A stretch of DNA of 64,000 nt, from assembly GCA_003640385.1 (NCBI GenBank), contig RCAB01000089.1, positions 117,426 through 181,425 of the forward strand. Direction: 5' to 3'. The notes beneath the pieces were generated by a model. That model was not told the DNA's origin and did not search any database. It was given only the letters and a program-made list of their open reading frames with translations. Below, piece after piece: positions 1 through 12,900 of the stretch; position 1 is the first letter of the stretch; every line of letters begins with the position of its first letter. The translations under genes and the position numbers were made by a program. This DNA is from Setaria digitata. Its lineage: Eukaryota; Nematoda; Chromadorea; Rhabditida; Setariidae.

Positions 1-170
1 TGCATTTGAACCAAACAGAAAATCGCCAGGTGTTCGGATGAAACCGTTCGGTAGATCGACCAATGGATGACAAGTTGTTGCTGAAACTTGTGACTTCAGC
101 TTTTCTCAGAGGATAAAAAGTTTATACATAATATGAATAACTTATATTGAAGATTTTTGCCCTCGAATTT

Positions 171-455
171 TTAGTCATCTAATGAAACAAAACCAAGCAA
201 AAAAACAATCCACGTGCATGAAAAGAGAACAAGTATACTTGGATTGACACAGGAGAGGCCACATGGTCCATCGCAAAGGCATCTTTTGTTGCTTTTTTTA
301 CATTGGTCATCTCTTGTGCATGCTTTCTTGCAGTAACTCGGACGAATCGAGACACTAACGTCGGGACATACTGTTGTTGGAGTACAGCAAATCAGACTCA
401 TTATTGAAAACAGTAACAACAATGGTGCAGTAATCATTGGAGAGGATAGGATCAT
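171..455 (-). CDS. Small secreted or GPI-anchored cysteine-rich protein (WAP-like)
   Basis: Single-exon reading frame of 94 residues. The ATG at 455 is preferred because a T-rich acceptor-like tttttcag lies about 10 bases upstream, fitting spliced-leader addition; the frame extends further up only through a TTG. Residues 1-24 form a hydrophobic signal peptide ending in a CC pair. A compact cysteine-rich core follows (residues 30-69, with spacings such as [14 protein letters not shown] and SCVNP). The C-terminal 20 residues are hydrophobic (around [14 protein letters not shown]), so the protein is either membrane- or GPI-anchored. The core resembles WAP-type four-disulfide domains, but the cysteine spacing is not canonical, so the family is inference. 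No function can be assigned. Confidence 0.6.
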   Translation of the reverse strand: MILSSPMITAPLLLLFSIMSLICCTPTTVCPDVSVSIRPSYCKKACTRDDQCKKSNKRCLCDGPCGLSCVNPSILVLFSCTWIVFLLGFVSLDD

Positions 456-699
456 GAAAGTTCTCTGAAAAAGTGCTCTCAATCAGCGCATGAGTGATTT
501 CCACTGACATATAACTGATACTGCAAGATAGTACCTTTTGGAAGTCGACGAACTGCAGATAACGGCGGTTCGTTCCAAGTTCTAGCGATAATACTAGACG
601 GTCTGTTTCAGGTCGTGAGAGAAAGCGCTGAAAGAGAGCAGTGATGTGAAGTATCGGGAATTGAAGTGTAAACTTTCTCTAAACGGATTATTCGTTGCT

Positions 700-1253
700 T
701 ATAGAATCGAAAGCGATCAATCAAAGCCTCCTCCTGTTGATTTCCTCTCTGCATCTACGAGGAAACCTGTCATGCAGTGAGTTTATAAACGACTGTTTCA
801 TTTTCGAAGCTATCAGGAAAGGTTCTGAGCAGTGGAGTAGGGTTGACTCTTCCTCCTTACTCCTGTTATATTAACTATTTACTATCATTTGTTTTTCAGA
901 TCACTCCTACTCCTTGTCTAGGGAAAATATCACGGATCTAAATCCTACCTCTTTCGGTTTTTTTCTCAAAATTTCCGAGCAATTTAACAAAAGCACAACT
1001 GCTATACAATGCACTGACAGTATTATCCGAAATGTGACACATGCGACAGGCGCCCCACTGTTAAAGACATTATCAATCGACGCGCTAGAAGACACTTCTG
1101 GAATCGATATGTATTCCAATTTTTCACTTGGCGAGATGACCAATTTTACTACATATTTGTTTAAGTGTTGGTAAGAGAACGTTTCTTACATTAACAGACA
1201 AAAATAGATCTATTAAGTTTTATTAATCATGAATTTTCAGTGCTAAAACTTAG
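700..1253 (+). CDS. Possible small secreted N-glycosylated protein (partial model)
   Basis: Exon 900-1168 has a good acceptor (tttttcag) and donor (gtaagag) and an open frame with five N-X-S/T sequons (NIT, NKS, NVT, NFS, NFT) in about 85 residues, a density typical of extracellular proteins. It joins in phase to 1241-1253, which adds CAKT and a stop. An upstream exon ending at the donor catgca|gtgagt near 776 also fits in phase and supplies a leucine-rich stretch that could be a signal peptide. No ATG was found for that exon, so the 5' end is missing and 700 is only an approximate limit. I do not recognise the family. Transcript evidence is the only way to confirm it. Confidence 0.35.
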
Positions 1254-3121
1254 GGCTGCATAACAAAATGAGTCACCAGACCATTTCTTCCAGAATATAA
1301 ATACAAATATTCACTATTCCACATTCATGTTTTCATACCTCCCAAAAATCAAATTCTCTGGCGGTCTTCAACGCTGCTAAAATGGTTTATAAAGTCGTTG
1401 TGATTGTCCGTTTAAGATTATTCGTCTTCCCTTAGGTATAAAACACATTTCACATTAGTTTAAGTGCTAAGGAAAATGACTGAATCTAGATTGAGGCAAT
1501 GCTCCACAAGACAGTTATTATTTAACAGGCAACGCAGTGCAATGCAAAGCGCTTGAAAGTCATTATTAAAAGTCGAGGACAGACGTTCACGAGTAGAAGG
1601 AATTATAGGAAGTAGTTACTAAAGAAACGAAATTTAACAGGAAGTGGCCACCACTGATACTGAATAATATCCCGATGACAGGAAATACACTGATATAGTA
1701 GGCAATACTTTCCTGCAAGTATGATCATTGGTCACATTACCATAACCGTTTTAACAAGTTGGATAAATAAGTTTGCATTGTAATAAGAAGTTTCCAAGAC
1801 TCATTGCGCACTTGGGACTCTTCATAAAATAAGTTCGTTGCAGCTAACGCCAGAAACTATATTTAAGGTCCTAAGCAATGAAAACTAAAGTAAGCCTTCT
1901 TATTGTTTACGCAACAAATATGTTTCCATCATGCCAAAAATTGTGAATTGCTTCCAGCAAACTGAACTCAGAACTCAATCCCAGTAAGTCACTTCTAGAA
2001 CATTAGTATACGCTATCCTCTATTTAGAAGCACAAAATGTCTATTTACGAAAAATGTAAAAATTCTTTGTGCATGTTCCACAAAATCCTTCGTTGCGTAG
2101 AACCTCAATTGATTATCCTGGCACAAATGATTTGCGACATTCTCCGTAATTACAGGCAAAATCCCTCCGGTATTCATCACAGTGTTTTTGGCGAAAACAG
2201 ATCAAAAAAAAGCTGTATGCGATAAAAACCAATGATAAACTATGTTCCACCATCGAGAAACAGTAACGAAATAAATAACATAAGAGAAAAAATATTCACT
2301 TACCAAATAGAAATATCCAACTTCAAATAAATTAAAAGTGAAACAGTAATGAAATTAATAATAGGACAGAAAAAATATTCATTTACTAAATAGAAACATC
2401 CTACTTTAAAATTATCAGAAGCGCTAGGGAATTTAAAAAAGCCAAATGCGAGCATTCGAGTTAAGCTGATCGGAATTAAGATCACTAGAAAAGTGATCGG
2501 TTTATTGATCTGATTTGATGATTCTCTACTAGTCTCACCAGCACCTGAACACTTTTTTGGAGGAAGAATCTTCCTCTAAAAAACGTCAAATGCAAAACTA
2601 TTCGGTTACCTAAACAAACGGATTCATCCCTGACTTTTTATCATTCATTCCCGATTATTTGCTAATTGCTTAAATAAAAAATTTAAATAAAATCGGCTTC
2701 TGCTCTTCCATAACATCACTGCTGGGACTGATAACAGATTTCGAATTCATCTCAGCAATTCATGGATGGCATAAACCAGATTAATTTCATGAAGCGAGAA
2801 AAAATTGATAGACTTTTCCAAAGTAAATGTTATATGTTATCTTCCGTAATTCTGTCTCCTTTCAACCACGTAATTTTGCGTTTCTACAAAATCTCAATCA
2901 TGGTTGCGTCTTCTATGTCAATTTAATCACGAATAGGCCACTTTCATCCTCTACAGGTAACTGTTTACTTCGTCCGTTTCACGTCTTATTCCTTCATTAT
3001 TCCGTTCCACAAATTCTTCAAAAGTTTCACATTTGAGTGGTTTTACAGCGAAAGTTTGCCATCAGTTGTCTAGATAATTAAGCGTTAAAGAGGATGAATT
3101 AATGACTGGGCCGGTGAGTGA
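1254..3121. other. Intergenic stretch without a supported gene
   Basis: AT-rich sequence. The short open frames here (for example 2037-2225 and 2827-3036) lack conserved motifs and consistent splice context. The only structure noticed is a diverged tandem repeat at 2257-2424. Confidence 0.6.
2257..2424. repeat. Two diverged tandem copies, 84-base period
   Basis: Copy one starts at aaacagtaacgaaat (2257) and copy two at aaacagtaatgaaat (2341). Shared blocks follow in the same order, including agaaaaaatattca and aaatagaaa. The copies differ by scattered substitutions and small indels, indicating an old local duplication. No coding potential is evident. Confidence 0.7.
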
Positions 3122-3749
3122 ATGTTGGCTTGGCGGCTTATAATTAGGAGATGCGCTACTCAGAAAGCACCCGTGCAACTTTACTTGCTGACCACAAATA
3201 ACTGTCCACTGTGTGAAGATTTCAAACAACGACTGTACCACTACATCTTCCATCAACCGGCACTTGTTCATCGTATTCAGCTCCAGGTTGTCAACATCAA
3301 CAACAGCACGAATTTCGAGGTCTGTCGGAAGGCGTCGATTAGGTCTCTGAGACCCATCCTCCTCATCCATTACTTCTACTCCCTCACTAGTGGTAACTGT
3401 CGATTACTGATAATCTGAAATGCTAGACGAATACTATTTGGAAGAAGTAACACTGTATGAATTCAGTGATTAGATGTGCAAGGAAACCAATTAGGTTATT
3501 TTCTCACTTGTTATCTGCTCTCCTTTCACTTTCTGTTTTCTATGTATCACAGGGAAACTTTTTCGAGTAATTTGATACAACTATTTATTCGACACTATTC
3601 CGTAGCGAATGTGCGATATTCTAGAAATTCATAAGAGAGACTTCTTGCAGAAATATAAGTATGACGTACCAGTGCTTCTGTTCAAGGAAGAAATCTTTCT
3701 GAAGCATCGGTTTCACAGAGAAGAATTCGAGAAAGTGAATACTACGTAA
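3122..3749 (+). CDS. Glutaredoxin-like protein, C5orf63/DUF836 type
   Basis: Two exons, 3122-3286 and 3606-3749, join in phase to give 102 residues, close to the size of this small thioredoxin-fold family. The N-terminal strand is followed by a CPLC redox motif at the start of helix 1 (residues 27-30). Exon 2 carries the conserved YKYDVPV block with the cis-proline expected in thioredoxin folds, then a strand and final helix. The start ATG gives a short basic leader that could direct the protein to mitochondria, though this is a guess. The stop TAA is embedded in a perfect donor-like gtaagt, and the next gene begins 7 bases later, so a longer spliced isoform cannot be excluded. The family's biochemical role is poorly known. 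Confidence 0.8.
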
Positions 3750-3756
3750 GTGACAG

Positions 3757-6475
3757 ATGTGTGCATTTGTGGCTGTACATGCTGGCGCGGGAACACATCC
3801 TCATAAGACGGAAGATGTTTGCTTGAAAGCAGTATGCAAATCGAAAGGAGACATTGTTGAAGCAGTTAAGGTTCGCTTATTTTTTTGAGTTATTACCAAA
3901 ATTTTAAACACTTTCGGAATTTTCTGGTAAATCCCAATTCCTTACGTTAAGAAAACTGTGCCTAGAACAGTGTTGTCGAGATCATTAGGTGTTGCTTTTA
4001 GTTAATGAGCATAATCTTCCAATACTGTAATTGATCTGCAGTGATTGGACTTATTTTCCAGGCACTCGAGAACGACTACAGGACAAACTGTGGCTTTGGT
4101 TCAAACTTGACGTTTGAGGGTAATGTTGAATGTGAAGCAGCTTTTACATCTTCTCAAGGTCAAAGTTGCAAGATATCAAAACTTTAGATTACTTTTTCGG
4201 TTGATTAAAGAAACCGAAAGTCATTAAATTTTTTTTAAGGCTTGTTTTTAGACTTGAAAGCAGTTATTTTTCGCGGATTATTTGGTTACAACCAAGCGTT
4301 ATTTTCATGGTTAAACATTCTATCTTGTTACTAAATATTCAAGTGAGAGGTTTTAAGATTTTATAGCTATGTTTAATATCATTTAGGTCACGTGTTTGGT
4401 GCCGTTGGGGTGGTATCTAGATTAAAAAATCCCATTGAGGTTGCTGCAATGGTTGCGAAAGGTGAGATTTTTTTTTCCACAAGCAGTCTTCACTGAGTAA
4501 ACTGATTTTATTTAATTTGAGTCCGATTTTATAAATTCGTGTTTTAATTAATTTTATGACTTTTACTAAGTGTATGCTTCAGCAGAATTTTTAGAAATTT
4601 CTATATTCAATTTTCAAACCCATCATTGTAGAGCAGTTGTACAGCAGCAAAAAAATGATACTGCCGGCCGTTTTGGTCGGTCAGGGTGCTGAAAATTGGG
4701 CTGAAAAGCGTGGAATTGAACTCTGTGACCCGACATCATTAATATCAAAAAGCTCACGTCAGCAGTGGCGTGAAGCGCGAGAAATTGCAAAAAATTGGGA
4801 AAGTGAGACTATGGACACTGTCGGCGCAGTATCGGTAATTGCTATGGATTCCCTATGATTTCAGCTAACAGAAACTTTTTAACTGTAAAAAATTTTCTTA
4901 TTAAATTTGTTTCGTTTTGTTCAGTATGAAAATAATGGTTGTAATGCGGCTTGCTCAAGTGGTGGAATCATATTGAAAGCTGAAGGGCGATTAGGCCATA
5001 CGGTCCAGCTTGGTGGCGCGATTTGGGCTGATAAGAGAAATACAAAGAACGTTGCTGTTGCACTGTCCGGTTGTGGTGAATATATTGCTCAAACATTATT
5101 AGCAAAGAGTATTGCCGAAGCCTTGCTCAGTTGGTAATTCTTTTTTTTTTTTTGGAAAAAAGTTGTGTACAAGCTATATTCTGCTCCGTAAAAATTGTTC
5201 AATAAAAATAGTCCTTATTTGCAACTAAACATATGAATAAAAGCGGAAGATAGTTTTTTCTAACTGTTGTAACTGTTGATAAAATGTCCACCAACTGTAG
5301 CCAATTCTATTTAATTAAACAAACTCTATCCATAATTATTGAGTTACTTTTAGGAACTGTGAGGAAAATATGGTTTTGGATAAAATTAAGGATGTTTTTA
5401 ACACTACTTTTCTGCATTCTTCTTATTTACAAAACAGGAATAAGCGACACATTCTTGCTGGTGGATTGGTGCTTTTCGTTGATAAAGGTATGTCAGGATT
5501 CGAAAATCATTAGATTTTGTCTCATGAGTTCCGTTTAAAGACCTTTTTACTTATCTAAAGTAGAAAAATTGCAATGTATGTTAAGGAGTTCAAGAAAATT
5601 AAATTGGAATCCCCTGACATGTTTCTAGCAAATTACTTTGATCCCTTCACATCATGTTGCGTTAGTTTTCTACATTTTCTAAATATTTCCAGATGTCATG
5701 GTATAATTACTCAAAAAATTCGATTATTCTTTGATATTAGACTTGGATAACAGTTATAAACTAATGTCTAAGTCCTCTTTGTTGCAATGACTTAATACCT
5801 TCTTAATTTCGGCTTTTCTTTTTACTGTGAAGATCTTTGTGAAATACGCCCAATTTATTGAGGTTTTGTGACTCCTTCTAATTATCTTACCGCTTCGATA
5901 GTTAAGAGTGTGACCTTCTGTATTTTCCAAATTCCAGGAACAGATTCATGCATCTATCAGTGAACAACTCCATGGACATGAGCTAAAATTTATTTTTTTA
6001 CATGTAGGAGTAGTTGTTTAGAAGAATCTTGTATTTAATTGAAAGTTCTTATGGCAGGTGTAAGGATGTCTTTTTTTAGAAATCAGATGGCGATGCTTTT
6101 TTCAGCTGAAGTTTCTTTGCTGGATGTTTTTCTTTGTCTTAAACACTGGAAGAATTTTTTCGATCGTTGCAATAAATTTCACATATGGAACACATAACGC
6201 CTCCAAATGCGGGTGTTTGTATATATTACAAAATTTGATTCGATGAACAAGTCGAAATGAAACATCTGATTGTCGTAAATTTAAGTTTCATGAGGTGATA
6301 TATATATTTTATTTCAGAAAGTGGATGTTCCGAGCTTGTTTCATTACACAATACAGCAGAATTGACTTTTGCGTTCTCTGGGAACGGGAATAGGATGAAA
6401 TACCGTTCTCGTTCGGTTTCTAACGATTTTATTGCACATTCTTTTTCTCTGAGAGAATATATTAACCTGTGCTGA
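3757..6475 (+). CDS. TASP1: Threonine aspartase 1 (Taspase-1) homolog
   Basis: Seven exons keep phase throughout: 3757-3870, 4062-4158, 4387-4461, 4632-4834, 4925-5133, 5354-5487 and 6318-6475, for about 329 residues (human enzyme 420). Taspase-1 is an Ntn-hydrolase of the asparaginase-2 family that self-cleaves before a threonine and then cuts regulatory proteins such as MLL and TFIIA after aspartate. The N-terminal VHAGAG, the FGSNL loop, and DTVGAV with the nucleophile threonine after the aspartate cleavage point are all visible. They are followed by CSSGG, an LGG segment and the SGCGE substrate-pocket motif. The shorter length reflects a reduced linker before the cleavage site. The join at 4834/4925 gives two residues fewer than the human loop, so that boundary is the least certain. 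Confidence 0.88.
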
Positions 6476-6901
6476 TATTTTCTTTGATTTTTAAACCACG
6501 GAAGTCAAGTTAGTTCTGCAATGCGGTTGTTTTATTGCTTTGTTTTGAAATAAAATGTTCAGTATTGTGGTCACATCGGTTTGCTTCAACAGTTTGTGTG
6601 TTCATTCGACCTATTTAATATGATGGAGTCCGCGTAATCAACAGCCCACGTACGCTAATCTCATAATGTAGTTTACCGTTAGCTGAGATTTAAGGGTTTC
6701 TCGAATCTCGATGAGTGGTGCATTATGAGTGTATTCAGTAAATATCCATTACGTAAAGAATTTGTGTTTTATAAGCGGGTGTTTTTGATTCAGTTCAAAA
6801 AGAAAAACATCATTTGCATCGTAAGAGATGACTTCTTCCGTTGTACCTATTTTCTGCTTACTTATTTTTTCGACATCTACTGGAACTCGATTTTTAAGAA
6901 A
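6476..6901 (+). promoter_or_regulatory. Gap between Taspase-1 and condensin gene with a trans-splice-like acceptor
   Basis: This 426-base gap is in the range of nematode operon or short intergenic spacers. A T-rich run ending in gatttttaag lies immediately before the condensin ATG at 6902 and could accept a spliced leader. No clear AATAAA signal was pinned down, so operon status is open. Confidence 0.4.
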
Positions 6902-9900
6902 ATGCATGGACCAGTAAAAAAGTTTGTGATCCCTTCTCGAGATGATGATTTATTAGAAGAAAGTGATGATTTCTATACGATTAGTATACGACCTCAGCTG
7001 GATGAAATTATTTCGAAATTATTTCGTAGGTTTTTTTTTTGAAGCATTTTTTATAGATAAAGGTTTTAATTCACTTTTACTTCAAGCAGAAATAGTCAGA
7101 AGTGGGATTGTTAATTCTTATGTTTAATAAGTATGGTTTTTTTTTTTTTTACCTTTATTAACAGGATTAGAAAATGAATTGATTCTCAGCACACCCACTC
7201 ACTATCGTATCGTTTTACAGAATTTCGTCATGACATAGATGCTGGTAGATGGTCCCGAATCATTGATAGATTTGATCACTTATTTTTCACTATAAAGTAA
7301 GTCATCGCATTTCAACAGTTTGTAATGAGGAACTTCGTGTCTTGAGCCTTTTTTTTAAAATATGTTTAACTTTTTAAACTCGGAAATGATTAGCCATGAA
7401 ATTCACAGGTGCAGTGAAAGTTTTAAAATTTCGGTCATACTTTTTCTTTGTTTTGCTGACATCTAGGAATACTGTAATTTCCATTGAAAACACAAATAGA
7501 ACTGCAAAGTAATTTTTCTTGTTAACTTATACAATCCTGAAGTTTTCAGGCCGTTTTCCGAGGGTGAGCCGTGGCGTCTTCGTGCTCAGCTAATCTCAGT
7601 TTTAAATGCCGGTATATTTTAATGCCTCAATGCAATTTGTTTCGTATTATTCAGTGAGGTTGCTTTTGAATTTTTTATGTTCATTTTAGGCTTAAAACTT
7701 ACACTGGATAGTATTGAAGAACTATTACCGATGCTTACAAGTGAGGCAGAAGCCGAGTTAGCTCAAGATCTGTTTACGGAAAGAGAAATGCATGCACGGG
7801 CTTTTTTAATTTATGTTTATCTACTATGCCGACTCGCTGTTCTTTTTGAAAAGGAATCATCAAACCGGTGTGTATTAATTTTATTTCCAAACACTTTTAT
7901 TTGGCATATATTTATTGCATGAGGAGTCAGCAATTTAATTTAGTTTAATTTTAGGAGTGAATGGTTTAGGTCAAAAGAAAATCTTTTTTTTTTGCTACCA
8001 AAACTGTATTTAAAATACTTGGTGTCCCAAAATCATAATTGCATCTTTCCTAACGAATTTTAGGCAGTCAGAAGCACTGAGTACCAAAAAAGGTCGCAAA
8101 ACAGTATCCGACAAGTCTGACGACCAGTACATGGTTCAGTGGACCTGCGACCGTGTTAATACTTTAAAATTATTGCGCCGTGCGTTTTCGATGAATACTA
8201 TCGATGCGCAGGGACGACGGCGTAACACGGCTATTCGCTTTCTCTGGCAACCCTCCATTGTGCCATTGGAACTAATGAAGTAAGTTTATGACATGTTTTA
8301 AATTCAGTGCGCAGTTTACAGCAGGATTTGTTGAAACTGTGGAGATATTTTGCAAAGATCTTGTACAATAGAAATTTCTATAGAATTTCATTTTCTAACT
8401 TATCGCTGCCTTTAAGTGGAAATCTGAGGAATTCGAGATTTTTTAAGGATTTCGAAAGATCTGGCTTATAAATTTCTTGAAAATCCGGAGCTCAGTAAAG
8501 TTAGTCATCGCGACTGGTTACAAGCTATATTCGGCTACCTCAAAGTTATTTGTATCGATTATAGCGAAGTTGCGAGTAAGTATAACTGTTTTTATTCCTG
8601 AGCAAAATTAATTTTTTCTCAAATGCCATTTTCTTAAAGTCAGTTGAAGTGATTTATTACGACATGTGCTGTTTTGACTATTTATTTAATCTTTTCTAGA
8701 AGTTGGTGTCAAACTGGTGAATTTGATGAAGCGCCTCGATTATTTGTCGCTTTCTTCTTTAACGCAGTCACCCTTTGTTGATGCAATCGAATCTGTTTCA
8801 TATTATGATGATATGGATACTCTTTTTCAATCAATGCTTTCTGCGCTTAGTAAGTTTTTTTTTTCCTGTGAATTTCTAAATTTTTATTTATCTCCTTAGT
8901 TTTTTTTTTTTTTTTTATTTAGCAGAAATAAGTACCATTTTCTTTCAATTCTCCCGTGTAATCTGATGGTTAACTGCCAGTAAATTCAAACTGAAGGATT
9001 ATGTCACGGACACACATTGTTGTTGTTTTTTTTTTTTTGATTTTCTTGAACTGTTTAATCTGGATTGCAAAGAATGTTTTAGCCTTCACATTATTATGCA
9101 GATTGATCACGGTAATGAATAGCTGTAGTTACTGTTACTCATTCTCAGCTTTCGAATTTCGATGCTTTGTTCATATATTTTTGCTTTAGGTCGTTTATCG
9201 AAAAGTGATTTCGCTCGTAGTGATGTGTCAGCTCGACCATTTGCGCTATTTATTGTTTCGTTGGCTGAGAAAAAACCATATTTATTAAATAAACATATTG
9301 TCAATATTGCTCCATTTTTGTCGGATGATGTAAAATTCTCTTTATATAATTGTTTTAATGTCATGTTTTCACCTAAGTTTTAAAATATTTTGCATTGAGT
9401 TGTAAAACAGAGCAGCTTTTTAGCCAGCCACTCTTCGTTGTGCTGTTCTTACTGCCTTTGTCGAAATTGTTATGGTCGTCTATAAAGGAAATTTACCAGA
9501 GGGCAATTTCCGGAGATCACGTGATCGGCTTCTTCTTCACATGCAGGTATTCATTTTTTTTTAAATGTCTTTATTGCATTATAAACGTGAATCTCTTTTT
9601 TTTTTTTCAAAATATCTTTTAGTTTGATTCTCATTCCTTCCTATATTGTTTAAAAAATAAAAAGAAAAAAGTGATAATCTATATCAATTTGAAGGACCAT
9701 ATAGTTGATGTTAATGCAGTAGTACGTTCTCGTACATTGCAACTATGGACACGTTTAGCTCGCGCTTCGCAAATTCCGATCGTTTTCATCAGTGGTGGTC
9801 TCATTCGTGATGCTGGTGGCCGCTTGGTAGACAAGTCAGTATCAGTTCGGCGAAGTGCTGCTACATTTTTAAGTGCCATTTTGGAGTACAATCCGTTTGG

Positions 9901-12900
9901 AGCTTCTGTGAGTTCAGTTTCTCTTTCCTTCTTTTTTTTTTTTTTCTTAGGGAAGGGAAAAAAATCTTATTTCACAATGAATGATGGATGAAAATTTAAG
10001 GTACAATATGGAAAAAGTTTCATTTTACTGTTGAGATTGTTTTTACAGTTGAATGCTGATGATCTAGCAGATGCTATTAGTCGTCTTGAAGCCGAACGAC
10101 GTGAACTGAAAAGTACTAATCCAGGTAACAACAATTACGATTTGCTTGAGCATTCGCCTTTCAAAACTTATGAGAAGTTATAATATGTTGTATATCCATT
10201 TTTCATAAAAAAATGTGAGTTGTATAATATGTTCATGTTTAGTCACTTATTTTGTGGTATCTGATTTTTCTTTAACTACTTCCAGTACATCAGTGTTTAT
10301 TTATCGCGTGTCCAATATATAAGTGTTTATTGAACTGAAATTATTTTTTTATAGAAAAAGAAGGAATTAGAAAAGCCTGTATTGAATGGGCATCTATGAA
10401 GGAAAATGTGATACAGTGGATTACGAAAGCAGTTAAGCAAAGATTAAATAAGCGGAGTATAGAAGCTAGTGAAGAAGAAAGTGTAACCCGTGCCACCGAT
10501 AAAAATGGAAATGAGAATGGTGACGGTATTTTCTACGAAATACATAATTTTAATGTCGAAAATCCCCAAGGATATTATCTTTAACGAATAATTGGTAAGG
10601 AATTATATTTATTGCAGGAGATACAGAGAATATTTTTGCTGAAGTCAGTGAAACAAGTGGCATGGGCATTGCTACGATCGATGAGTGCATCATTGATGAT
10701 GATGTTACGCTTGAAGAGTATGCTTTACCTGCTTTTTAAACAGACCCACCACCAATTCTGATTGTTCGCATTCTGTGTTCATAATCCGTTATTTGTTCAG
10801 AGTGAAACCACAGATATGATTATTTCGTTATTTTTTTTAATTTTTCAGGCTAATAACAAAAATTGTCCATGCTCTTGAAAATCGTGAAACATGTCGTGCA
10901 GCTATCAAAGTATTGGTTCGAGCAGCTCTTGACGGCAGATTTCCTACTGTTAACAGGTTTGTGTTTTGCTTTTTTTTTAATTTGGGGTGCTAAAATTTTA
11001 TTACATGTTGAAGCTAGGATTTATTTTGAGAGCGGAGAACGGAAGCAGTCGCAATGTATTTTAGCAAAACTGTCTTACACCGGATGATGTAACATTAATT
11101 TATGGTGATTTTTATATATGGCGAGAGATATTTTCAATTCTGGGAATATATTTTGTTATTTGTTTTATTCTGAAAAAATGAAAATAGCTTCACGGCACAA
11201 ATTTTAGGAATGGGTCTGCTGATGAAATCATTCGGGAATGTTACGAGTCGTTGCAAGTGTTTTACTTCGGTATGATTTTCTAATGTAGTGAATTTCTTTT
11301 CCATAAATAATTATTCAGTGTTGACTCTAAAGCAACAGTTCTTCATCTCACTCATTATCATTTCTTAGACGAGCATAAGAAGATGCAATTGGCTGATGAT
11401 GAAGAAATGTTGGAATTAGAAGATCGCATTGGGGATTATCAGAAAACGATGGAAGAACTAGATAATAAGATTAAATTGCATGAGGTGAGAGGACTTTTTT
11501 CTCATTGAAATTTTGCGTAGTAGTTGGTAGTTGTAAACTGATCACTCCACATTGCATATGGATCTTATATATTTTTTTAGCAAGATATTCCAGTTAGTGC
11601 CTTTCTTTTAGAATGCTATAATATTTTCACTGGAAATTGAAAACTCCATTAAACTGGCATTACGATCAGTGATGTATGGACAAGCTAATGAATTGACTGA
11701 AATTATCCACTTTATTGTGGAAGCAAATAAGTTTGCAATTCGTGGGTCGGAAAAAGGTGTTCGTGAATTGTTCAAGGTGGTTTGGAGAAGAGATAATGCT
11801 GTTAAAGAAATTATCATAAACGCTGCTCGAGATCTATTCATCTCTGCAAACAAGTTTGTTTCCATGTTTTCTTAATGAATCCTTTATTAAGAAATTCTAA
11901 CATCACCTGCCTTGAAAAAAGCTGTTATTCTCCTTACCATTTTTGCGAATGACGTGGTATTCTTTTATTTACATGCTTAAAGGAAATATGAAAATAAGGG
12001 TTACCAATAATTTTCTTGAAGAATAATTTGACTCAATATCGAAGAGTAGGATGACATTAGATTAAGGCGAAAAAAAGATTCGTATTGGAATCTTATTTTT
12101 TCTAGAAGGAAACAATTCCCATGTTCATTATTTTAGTTCTCTCCATCAAGATATCGTATATAATACGACTAGTGGAAGTTTAGATGGTTGTATTTTACAT
12201 AGTCCCTACTTTTATGTTCCTTTTTTCTTTTTCTTTTCTTTTTTTTTAATTATGTTGGTGAAATGTGAAACATTTGAGAAAATGATGCAGCTTCAGAAAA
12301 TTTTTTTATATAGAGATCGCGATGTAAGTGCACGGAAAAGCGCTGAAAACCTTATCAAAATAGTGCTTGGTATCGGCGAGGAAGAACGAGTGTCTGTTGA
12401 AGAGGTGAGATTGCTGTGGAATATGGTTGTTTATCTTTATCTCCGAATTTCTCATTTTCTCATCGATAAAAGAACTTAAGTGATCTTTTTTTTTATAGTC
12501 AGATAATTCACAGTCATATAGGTTTTTTTCTTTTTTCTTGTAGGTACTTTGCTTGATGGCACGAGAAAACCGCTGGGATATTGATTTGCTTGATGTACTT
12601 TCCGCAGTAGTTTTTGAAACTCAAGGCGCATCTCGTATTGCAGCTTTACGTTTGTTCTCTATTACATGCAGGCATGTAGTGAAATATTCAAGTTTTAATC
12701 TTTCCGGTTAAATAGTTTTACTCTTGACGGGGGCTATCTTTTTAGAGCTAATAAAGAATTTATGCGAGAAAGGCTAAATTTTTTTATTGAATTAACCCAG
12801 CGCGAGGGTTTTTTTGATAATGATGATGGCGCATTGGCAGCCGAATTCTTCAATGCAGTTGCAATGCTAGGAAGCACTCCAAACATGAAAGACGCTACTG

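Noticed and set aside
2037..2225. 62-residue plus-strand open frame with several cysteines
   Set aside because: No splice signals, no signal peptide, no recognised motif; AT-rich context makes such frames common.
9107..9364. Minus-strand frame across condensin exons
   Set aside because: Antisense shadow of a condensin exon whose plus-strand translation fits the gene.
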